This document shows positions 57,541 through 64,000 of a stretch of 64,000 nucleotides of DNA, piece by piece; position 1 is the stretch's first letter; each line of letters starts with the position of its first letter. The stretch comes from Siccibacter colletis (GTDB lineage Bacteria > Pseudomonadota > Gammaproteobacteria > Enterobacterales > Enterobacteriaceae). Under the pieces are notes generated by a model that searched no databases, was not told where the DNA came from, and saw only the letters and a program-made list of their open reading frames with translations. Both the position numbers and the translations under genes were made by a program. The stretch spans positions 90,002-154,001 of the forward strand of contig NZ_JMSQ01000039.1 in NCBI RefSeq assembly GCF_000696575.1, in the 5' to 3' direction.

Positions 57541-58083
57541 ATGAAAACGATTGAAGTTGATGACGACCTTTACCGCTATATTGCCAGCCACACGCAGCAT
57601 ATTGGTGAGAGCGCGTCGGACATTTTACGGCGCATGCTGAAAGTTGCCGCCTCCCGTGACGCCGCGGCCCCGGCTACCGTTGCACCCGCCGTTGCGGTGG
57701 CTGCCACCGAGCAGAAGCCGGTCAGCCCGGTCAAAGATCGCGTGCGGGCGATGCGTGAGCTGCTGCTGTCGGACGATTACGCCGAGCAGCGCAAAGCCGT
57801 CAATCGTTTCATGCTGGTTCTGTCTACACTCTACTCATTGGATGCCTCCGCGTTTGCCGCCGCCACCGACTCGCTTCATGGCCGCACCCGTGTCTATTTC
57901 GCCGGGGATGAGCAAACGCTGTTGCACAGCGGTAATCAGACTAAGCCCAAACACGTTCCCGGTACGCCGTACTGGGTGATCACCAATACCAACACGGAGC
58001 GCAAGCGCAGCATGATCGAACACATCATGCAGGCCATGCAGTTCCCGGCGGAATTGACTGAAAAGGTTTGCGGCACCATTTAA
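57541..58083 (+). CDS. seqA: Negative modulator of replication initiation SeqA
   Basis: A 180-residue protein that binds hemimethylated GATC and sequesters newly replicated oriC. The N-terminal oligomerisation helices (MKTIEVDDDLYRYIASHTQH) and the C-terminal DNA-binding domain (LHGRTRVYFAGDEQTLLHSG ... TKPKHVPGTPYWVITNTNT) are intact; the linker is Ala/Val/Pro-rich. The ATG at 57541 matches E. coli. pgm follows after 24 bases. Confidence 0.97.
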   Translation: MKTIEVDDDLYRYIASHTQHIGESASDILRRMLKVAASRDAAAPATVAPAVAVAATEQKPVSPVKDRVRAMRELLLSDDYAEQRKAVNRFMLVLSTLYSLDASAFAAATDSLHGRTRVYFAGDEQTLLHSGNQTKPKHVPGTPYWVITNTNTERKRSMIEHIMQAMQFPAELTEKVCGTI

Positions 58084-58107
58084 CTCTTGCGTCAAAAGGA
58101 TCAGGCA

Positions 58108-59748
58108 ATGGCAAACGACAAGCGCGCAGGGCAACCTGCGCAACAGAGTGACTTGATTAACGTCGCGCAGCTTACCGCGCAGTACTACGTGCTTAAGCCT
58201 GAGGTCGGAAATACGGAACACGCCGTGAAATTCGGCACCTCCGGCCACCGCGGCAGCGCCGTACGCCACAGCTTTAACGAGCCGCACATTCTGGCAATCG
58301 CGCAGGCGATCGCCGAAGAGCGCGCCAAAAATGGCGTTACCGGCCCGTGCTACGTGGGTAAAGATACCCACGCGCTTTCCGAACCGGCATTTATTTCGGT
58401 ACTGGAAGTGCTGGCCGCCAACGGTGTTGACGTCATCGTGCAGGAAAACAACGGCTACACGCCGACCCCAGCCATTTCCAACGCGATCCTCGAACACAAC
58501 AAGAGCGGCGGCGCGCAGGCAGACGGTATCGTGATCACGCCGTCCCACAACCCGCCGGAAGATGGCGGCATCAAATACAATCCGCCGAACGGTGGTCCTG
58601 CGGATACCAACGTCACGAAAGTGGTGGAAAACCGCGCCAACGCGCTGCTGGCCGACGGCCTGAACGGCGTGAAACGCGTATCACTGGACGAAGCCTGGTC
58701 CAGCGGTCGCGTTACCGCGAAGGATCTGGTGCAGCCGTTTATTGAAGGGCTGGCAGAGATCGTCGATATGGCGGCAATCCAGAAAGCGGGCCTGAAGCTC
58801 GGCGTCGATCCGCTCGGCGGCTCCGGTATCGAATACTGGAAACGCATCGCCGAGCATTACCAGCTCGATCTTACTCTGGTCAACGATCAGGTCGATCAGA
58901 CCTTCCGCTTTATGCACCTCGATAAAGACGGCGTGATTCGTATGGACTGCTCCAGCGAATCGGCGATGGCGGGCCTGCTCAAGCTGCGCGATCGGTTTGA
59001 CCTGGCGTTCGCTAACGACCCGGATTACGATCGCCACGGCATCGTCACCCCGGCAGGGCTGATGAACCCGAACCACTATCTGGCGGTTGCGATCAACTAC
59101 CTGTTCCAGCACCGTCCGCAGTGGGGCCAGGACGTCGCGGTAGGCAAAACCCTGGTGTCATCGGCGATGATCGACCGCGTGGTTAACGCGCTGGGCCGCA
59201 AGCTGGTGGAAGTGCCGGTCGGCTTCAAGTGGTTCGTTGACGGTCTGCACGACGGCAGCTTCGGTTTCGGCGGTGAAGAGAGCGCCGGAGCATCGTTCCT
59301 GCGCTTCGACGGCACGCCGTGGTCCACCGACAAAGACGGCATCATCATGTGCCTGCTGGCAGCGGAAATCACCGCAGTAACCGGTAAGAACCCGCAGCAG
59401 CACTATGACGAGTTGGCCGAGCGCTTTGGCGCACCGAGCTATAACCGTCTGCAGGCTTCCGCGTCGTCGGCACAGAAAGCCGCGCTGTCTAAGCTCTCAC
59501 CGGATATGGTCAGCGCCAGCACCCTGGCTGGCGATGCCATTACCGCGCGTCTGACGGAAGCGCCGGGCAACGGGGCTTCTATCGGCGGGCTGAAGGTGAT
59601 GACCGAGAACGGCTGGTTCGCGGCGCGTCCGTCCGGCACTGAAGATGCCTATAAAATCTACTGTGAAAGCTTCCTTGGGGCGGAACATCGCCAGCAGATC
59701 GAGAAAGAAGCGGTGGAAATCGTCAGTGAAGTGCTGAAAAACGCCTGA
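58108..59748 (+). CDS. pgm: Phosphoglucomutase
   Basis: A 546-residue enzyme interconverting glucose-1-P and glucose-6-P. The phosphoserine loop [11 protein letters not shown], metal loop DPDYDRHG and substrate loop GGEESAG are present. The ATG at 58108 has AAGGA seven bases upstream and gives the E. coli length. Co-transcription with seqA is likely, as known in E. coli. Confidence 0.97.
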   Translation: MANDKRAGQPAQQSDLINVAQLTAQYYVLKPEVGNTEHAVKFGTSGHRGSAVRHSFNEPHILAIAQAIAEERAKNGVTGPCYVGKDTHALSEPAFISVLEVLAANGVDVIVQENNGYTPTPAISNAILEHNKSGGAQADGIVITPSHNPPEDGGIKYNPPNGGPADTNVTKVVENRANALLADGLNGVKRVSLDEAWSSGRVTAKDLVQPFIEGLAEIVDMAAIQKAGLKLGVDPLGGSGIEYWKRIAEHYQLDLTLVNDQVDQTFRFMHLDKDGVIRMDCSSESAMAGLLKLRDRFDLAFANDPDYDRHGIVTPAGLMNPNHYLAVAINYLFQHRPQWGQDVAVGKTLVSSAMIDRVVNALGRKLVEVPVGFKWFVDGLHDGSFGFGGEESAGASFLRFDGTPWSTDKDGIIMCLLAAEITAVTGKNPQQHYDELAERFGAPSYNRLQASASSAQKAALSKLSPDMVSASTLAGDAITARLTEAPGNGASIGGLKVMTENGWFAARPSGTEDAYKIYCESFLGAEHRQQIEKEAVEIVSEVLKNA

Positions 59749-59760
59749 GTCTGATGAGTA

Positions 59761-59792
59761 CAAAAAAGCGCGCTCCGGCGCGCTTTTTTATT
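59761..59792. terminator. pgm terminator, bidirectional
   Basis: The stem AAGCGCGC / GCGCGCTT with A and T tracts on either side can end pgm and the convergent kdpE. Confidence 0.93.
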
Positions 59793-59859
59793 GTCATGGT
59801 TAAATCACCGCCCCGGGAGAGGGTGAATGATTTTCACGCTTATCCGGAGCGTGCAAACC

Positions 59860-60537
59860 TCACATCATGAACCGATACCCGATCCCGGTTTCCGTCAGCA
59901 GATGGCGCGGTCGCGCCGGGTCGGCTTCCAGCTTCTGGCGCAGGTGCGCCATGTAGATTCGCAGATAATGACTGTGCTCCACCGCGTTCGGTCCCCACAC
60001 CTGGCTCAGCAGCTGGCGCTGGGTGAGCACCTTACCGTGATTGTTGAGCAGCGCCGCCAGCAGGCGAAATTCAATCGGCGTCAGGTGCACTTCCACGTCG
60101 CCGCGCAGAATGCGGCGGCTGGCGAGATCCACTTCGATATCCGCAAAGCGAAATACCGGCTCGGGATGATTCAGCGAACCGTGGCGGCGCAGCGCTACCC
60201 GTAAGCGGGCCTGCAGTTCGCCGATGCCGAAGGGTTTACTGAGATAGTCATCTGCGCCGGCATCCAGCGCGGCGATCTTATCGGTCTCTTCGCTGCGCGC
60301 CGACAGCACGATCACCGGCGTCTGGCTCCACTGGCGAAAATCGCGGATGAAATCAAGCCCGTCGCCGTCCGGCAACCCTAAATCGAGGATCACCATATCG
60401 GGCTTGCGGGTGGCGGCTTCAATCAGCCCGCGCTGCAGCGTATCGGCCTCGTGGACGCGCAGGCCTTCCGCTTCCAGCGCGGTACGCAGAAAGCGGCGGA
60501 TCTCTTTTTCATCTTCAACGATCAGGACGTTAATCAC
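59860..60537 (-). CDS. kdpE: KDP operon response regulator KdpE
   Basis: A 225-residue OmpR-type regulator. The receiver domain has the phospho-acceptor in MVILDLGLPDGDGL and the Lys of LSKPFG. The winged helix (LTPIEFRLLAALLNNHGKVL) binds DNA. Its start overlaps kdpD by four bases. It activates kdpFABC when potassium is low. Confidence 0.97.
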   Translation of the reverse strand: MINVLIVEDEKEIRRFLRTALEAEGLRVHEADTLQRGLIEAATRKPDMVILDLGLPDGDGLDFIRDFRQWSQTPVIVLSARSEETDKIAALDAGADDYLSKPFGIGELQARLRVALRRHGSLNHPEPVFRFADIEVDLASRRILRGDVEVHLTPIEFRLLAALLNNHGKVLTQRQLLSQVWGPNAVEHSHYLRIYMAHLRQKLEADPARPRHLLTETGIGYRFMM

Positions 60538-63221
60538 ATACCCTCTTGCAGTTCATCAACGCCGGGCGGCGTCTCCAGCGGTAGCGTGACGTGGAAACTG
60601 GCACCGCCCTCCGGACGGTTGGCGGCGTGGATGGTGCCGCCATGCACCTCCACAATCGCCCGACAGATCGCCAGCCCCAGCCCGACGCCGGGAATGGCTG
60701 ACTCTTTGTTTCCACGCGCGAATTTATCAAAGATAGCGCGTTCCTGACCAGAAGGGATCCCCGGCCCGCTGTCCCACACTTCCAGATCGAGCGCCTCGTT
60801 ATCAACCCGCGCGCGGATGCCCACCTCGGCCTTACTGCCGGCATACTTCGCGGCGTTCTCCAGCAGGTTGATCAGCACGCGCTCAAACAGCGGGCCATCC
60901 ACATGGATCAGCGTCAGCGGGTCGGGCAGGGCCAGCTGCACCGGTTTCCCGGTGTGGCCCGGCTCCAGCATATTGAGCGCGCTGCCCACCACCTCTTCCA
61001 GCGTCAGCCACTCCTTGCGCAGATTAAAACCGCCGGACTGAATGCGCGCCATGTCCAGCAGGTTGTTTACCAGTCGGGTGGTGTTCAGCACGTGACGGCG
61101 AATGTCATTGGCCTGCGGAGCGTGCTTCGAGCCTTCCGCGGCCAGGTCCAGCGTCAGGATCTCCGCCTGACCGAACAGCACCGTAAGCGGCGTGCGCAGA
61201 TCGTGCGACAGCGCCGCCAGCAGCGAGTTACGCAGCTGTTCGCGCTCGCTCACCAGCCGCGCCTGCTCTTCGCTGGTGGTTAACGCCAGGCGCTCCAGCG
61301 CGCTCGCGACCAGCAGAGTGAAGGTCTCCAGTAGCCGCTGCTGCTCGGGGATCATCAGCTGGCGCAGGTTATCCGGCTCGACAATCACCAGCCCGAGGGT
61401 CTTCTGCGCGGTGCGCAGCGGCAGGATCTGATAAGGCACCCCCGGCAGCGTATCGGTTCCGGCCCCGGCGGGCAGCCCTTTGTCATAGCTCCAGTGGGCG
61501 ATGGCCTCGTCCCAGGCGGTGACGCCTTTGCCCGCCGCATGCGGAATAAGCCTGCCGTGCTCGTCCGGAAGCAGCAGCTGGCTGCGGGCAAAAAACGTCG
61601 ACTGGATAAACTGCTCGCTGGTGGCGGCAATATCTTCGGCGCTGCGTCCGACCGCCAGCGATTTCGACATCTCATACAGGTGGCGGGTGCGCTGCTCGCG
61701 GTAGCGTGCCACTTTCGCCTGGTAGCGCACCCCGGCGGTAAGATTGCCGATAATCAGGCCCACTGCCAGCATCACCGCAAAGGTGAGCAGATACTGCACG
61801 TCGGAGACGGCCAGCGTGCCGTGGGGGGCAATAAAGAACAGGTCAAAGCTGAGCACGTTGATAAAGGTCGCCAGCACCGACGGCCAGCGTCCGTAAAACA
61901 GCGCCACCACAACCACGCCGAGCAGGTAGATCATCACCAGGTTGGCGGCATCGAAGGCCACCATCCACTGGCTGGCGATAAGGGTGATGATGGCGCAGAG
62001 CAGCACCGCTACCAGCGCGCCGCGCAGCTGCACCCGCCACTTCTCGGTGAAGGTGCGGGTATCCGGTGCGCGGGCGGCGGTGACCAGCGGTTTGTCGTCC
62101 AGTGCGACGATCAGCAGGTCGAGATCCGGGGCGCGGCGGGCGAGGCGGTCGGCGAAGGTGTCGCGCTGGAACCAGCGGCGGGTGTTGCGCCGTCCGATAA
62201 CGATTTTGCCGAGGTTGTGCTCCCGGGCGTAGCGCAGAATCGCTTTATCTTCCGCCGGATCGGCGAGGGTTGCAGTCTCGGCACCCAGCTCCTGGGCTAA
62301 ACGCAGGGCGCTCAAAATGGCGCGACGCTGCTGCTCCGGCAGACGGTGCAGGGTCGGGGTTTCAACGTACACCGCGTGCCAGACGCTGCCGAGGCGTGCT
62401 GCCAGTCGCGCGGCGGTACGCACCAGTTTTTCATTGCCGTTGCCGTGGCCGATGCACAGCAGGATGGCGTCCCGGGTGTGCCACACCCGCTCCTGGCCCT
62501 GATTGTCGCGCCAGGCGCGCATCTGTTCGTCCACGCGGTCAGCGGTGCGCCGCAGGGCAAGCTCGCGCAGCGCAATCAGGTTGCCTTTGCGGAAGAAGTG
62601 CTCGATGGCGCGTTCGGCCTGGCCACCAATATAGACTTTGCCTTCGTGCAGGCGCTGGCGCAGGTCGTCCGGCGGCAGGTCCACCAGCACGATTTCGTCT
62701 GCGGCATCAAAAACCGGATCGGGCACGGTTTCCCGCTCCTGGACACCGGTTACGCCGCCCACCACGTCGTTGAGGCTCTCAAGATGCTGAACGTTAACCG
62801 TGGTAAAGACGTCGATCCCGGCATCCAGCAGCTCTTCCACGTCCTGCCAGCGTTTCGGGTGGCGCGAACCGGGCGCGTTGCTGTGCGCCAGCTCGTCCAT
62901 CAGGATCAGGGCAGGGCGACGGGCAAGGGCGCTGTCGAGATCGAACTCGGCAACCTGACGCCCCCGGTGATGGATGCGTTTAAGGGGCTGGATAGCCAGC
63001 CCCTGCAGTAGTGCCGCGGTTTCCGCGCGCCCGTGGGTCTCCACCACGCCCACCAGAATATCCAGCCCCTGGCTGCGCAGGCGCTGCGCCTCCTGCAGCA
63101 TGGCGTAGGTTTTCCCGACGCCAGCGCAGGCGCCGAAAAAGATCTTCAGCCGGCCGCGCGTCCGGGGCGTCGTCTGCTCCAGCAGGCGATCCGGGTCGGG
63201 GCGCGAGGGTTCCTCAGTCAT
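60534..63221 (-). CDS. kdpD: Potassium sensor histidine kinase KdpD
   Basis: An 895-residue inner-membrane kinase. The N-terminal KdpD domain has Walker-A-like GACAGVGKTYAMLQEAQ, followed by a USP domain, four clustered helices (about residues 400-500), a GAF-like region and the kinase core with phospho-His in LAALSHDLRTPLT and ATP boxes NLLENAAKYA and DSGPGIP. Length matches E. coli (894). Confidence 0.97.
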   Translation of the reverse strand: MTEEPSRPDPDRLLEQTTPRTRGRLKIFFGACAGVGKTYAMLQEAQRLRSQGLDILVGVVETHGRAETAALLQGLAIQPLKRIHHRGRQVAEFDLDSALARRPALILMDELAHSNAPGSRHPKRWQDVEELLDAGIDVFTTVNVQHLESLNDVVGGVTGVQERETVPDPVFDAADEIVLVDLPPDDLRQRLHEGKVYIGGQAERAIEHFFRKGNLIALRELALRRTADRVDEQMRAWRDNQGQERVWHTRDAILLCIGHGNGNEKLVRTAARLAARLGSVWHAVYVETPTLHRLPEQQRRAILSALRLAQELGAETATLADPAEDKAILRYAREHNLGKIVIGRRNTRRWFQRDTFADRLARRAPDLDLLIVALDDKPLVTAARAPDTRTFTEKWRVQLRGALVAVLLCAIITLIASQWMVAFDAANLVMIYLLGVVVVALFYGRWPSVLATFINVLSFDLFFIAPHGTLAVSDVQYLLTFAVMLAVGLIIGNLTAGVRYQAKVARYREQRTRHLYEMSKSLAVGRSAEDIAATSEQFIQSTFFARSQLLLPDEHGRLIPHAAGKGVTAWDEAIAHWSYDKGLPAGAGTDTLPGVPYQILPLRTAQKTLGLVIVEPDNLRQLMIPEQQRLLETFTLLVASALERLALTTSEEQARLVSEREQLRNSLLAALSHDLRTPLTVLFGQAEILTLDLAAEGSKHAPQANDIRRHVLNTTRLVNNLLDMARIQSGGFNLRKEWLTLEEVVGSALNMLEPGHTGKPVQLALPDPLTLIHVDGPLFERVLINLLENAAKYAGSKAEVGIRARVDNEALDLEVWDSGPGIPSGQERAIFDKFARGNKESAIPGVGLGLAICRAIVEVHGGTIHAANRPEGGASFHVTLPLETPPGVDELQEGM

Positions 63222-63230
63222 CGTGTGTCC

Positions 63231-63806
63231 TTATCGGGCCGACAGTGCGTCCAGCGCCAGATTAAGCTGCAACAGATTCACCACCGGCTGGCCGATAAAG
63301 CCCACCAGCGGGGTTTGCGTGGCGTCGGCAACCAGACGCGCCACCTCGTCCTGAGTCAGATTACGTGCTTTTGCGACACGCGGGATCTGCCAGCGCGCGG
63401 CCTCCGGTGAGATGCCGTTATCCAGCCCGCTGGCAGACGCGGTAACCAGCTCCACCGGCACCGTCGGCGTAGCCTGCGGATTCGCGGCGCGTAGGGCAGC
63501 GACACGCTCGCGCACCGCCTCATCCAGCGCCGGGTTGCTGGCCGCCAGGTTGCTGCCGCCGGAAGCCATTGGATTATAAGGCGCTTCTGCGGTAGCGGAA
63601 GGGCGTCCCTGAAAATAGTGCGCGCCGCTGAAGTTCTGGCCGATTAGCGCCGAGCCGCGCACCTCGTTATTGATGCGGATCAGCGAGCCGTTGGCCTGCT
63701 CCGGGAACCACCACTGCCCGAGGGCGGTGGTGAGCAGCGGATAAAGCCCGCCGGTAACCAGCGTCAGCAGAATAAAGATCAGTAAAGCCGGGCGTAACTG
63801 TGCCAT
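63231..63806 (-). CDS. kdpC: Potassium-transporting ATPase subunit KdpC
   Basis: A 191-residue subunit with one N-terminal membrane helix ([17 protein letters not shown]) and a periplasmic part carrying [11 protein letters not shown] and [13 protein letters not shown]. The ATG at 63806 has AGGAG six bases upstream; TTG at 63812 is less likely. It lies 12 bases after kdpB and 9 bases before kdpD. Confidence 0.95.
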   Translation of the reverse strand: MAQLRPALLIFILLTLVTGGLYPLLTTALGQWWFPEQANGSLIRINNEVRGSALIGQNFSGAHYFQGRPSATAEAPYNPMASGGSNLAASNPALDEAVRERVAALRAANPQATPTVPVELVTASASGLDNGISPEAARWQIPRVAKARNLTQDEVARLVADATQTPLVGFIGQPVVNLLQLNLALDALSAR

Positions 63807-63818
63807 GAACAACTCCTT

Positions 63819-64000
63819 TTACACCAGACCCAGAGCGGTCAGGATCAGGTCGATAATTTTGATGCCGATAAACGGCACCACCAGCCCGCCGAGGCCATAA
63901 ATCCACAGGTTACGGCGCAGCATTGCCGCGGCGCTGAGCGGTTTATAGCTCACCCCGCGCAGCGCCAGCGGGATCAGGAAGATGATGATCAGCGCGTTAA
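63819..64000 (-). CDS. kdpB: Potassium-transporting ATPase subunit KdpB, C-terminal part
   Basis: The last 59 codons of the P-type ATPase catalytic subunit; the gene continues beyond the right edge. The visible peptide ([20 protein letters not shown], then a second helix ending [12 protein letters not shown]) matches the end of E. coli KdpB. The catalytic DKTG segment is outside the window. Confidence 0.94.
   Translation of the reverse strand, partial: NALIIIFLIPLALRGVSYKPLSAAAMLRRNLWIYGLGGLVVPFIGIKIIDLILTALGLV

Overview
This 64 kb window is chromosomal DNA from an Enterobacteriaceae bacterium. About three quarters of it follows, gene for gene, the E. coli segment from kdp to rna (kdpBCDE, pgm, seqA, ybfF, ybfE, fldA, fur, chiP, glnS, nagEBACD, asnB, the met-leu-gln tRNA cluster, ubiF, miaB, ybeZYX-lnt, gltIJKL, ybeL, leuS, lptE, holA, nadD, rsfS, rlmH, mrdAB, rlpA, dacA, ybeD, lipB, ybeF, lipA, tatE, ybeM, crcB, cspE, pagP, rna). 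The GC-rich codon use and the accessory content (chitobiase next to chitoporin, an oligosaccharide ABC operon beyond rna) point to an Enterobacter/Klebsiella/Kosakonia-type organism, not Escherichia. I cannot name a species. No phage, insertion sequence or CRISPR array is visible.

Layout. Bases 1-8.3 kb are the accessory end: the start of a GntP-family gluconate-type permease with two tandem GntR/IdnR-like operators, then a six-gene operon of an oligosaccharide ABC importer (binding protein, two permeases, ATPase) and two GH13 alpha-glucosidases. One enzyme has the Val signature of alpha-1,6 enzymes, the other the Ala signature of alpha-1,4 enzymes. This resembles isomaltulose (palatinose)/alpha-glucoside operons. 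From 8.3 to 14.6 kb are envelope and housekeeping genes (rna, pagP, cspE, crcB, ybeM, tatE, lipA, ybeF) and an unannotated 28-codon membrane peptide gene. From 14.9 to 27.5 kb lies the minus-strand block for lipoylation, the cell-wall elongation machinery (dacA, rlpA, mrdB, mrdA), ribosome silencing and methylation (rsfS, rlmH), NAD synthesis, LPS export and leuS. From 27.7 to 38.97 kb are ybeL, the glutamate/aspartate importer with the SroC sRNA region, lnt-corC-ybeY-ybeZ, miaB and ubiF.

From 39.06 to 39.67 kb is a six-tRNA operon (Met, Leu, Gln-UUG, Met, Gln-CUG, Gln-CUG) driven by a strong promoter. From 39.9 to 54.6 kb are asnB and an amino-sugar/chitin region: nagBACD and nagE diverge over NagC operators, glnS follows, then chitoporin chiP with two NagC-like operators and a 12-nt ChiX pairing site, and a large GH20 chitobiase in place of chiQ. 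Together these would hydrolyse, import and catabolise chitin oligosaccharides and GlcNAc. From 54.7 to 64 kb are fur with an uof-like leader ORF, fldA, ybfE, ybfF, seqA, pgm, the KdpDE potassium sensor system, kdpC and the 3' end of kdpB.

Compared with the E. coli order as I recall it, dcuC (rna-pagP), cobC (rsfS-nadD), the rihA-hscC-djlC block (gltL-ybeL), chiQ and one Gln-UUG tRNA are absent. The most interesting signals are the ABC/GH13 operon, a mosaic-looking NagE, a large nested inverted repeat between rlpA and dacA, an apparently frame-switched uof, the unannotated small membrane ORF, and the NtrC-like sites in front of gltI.
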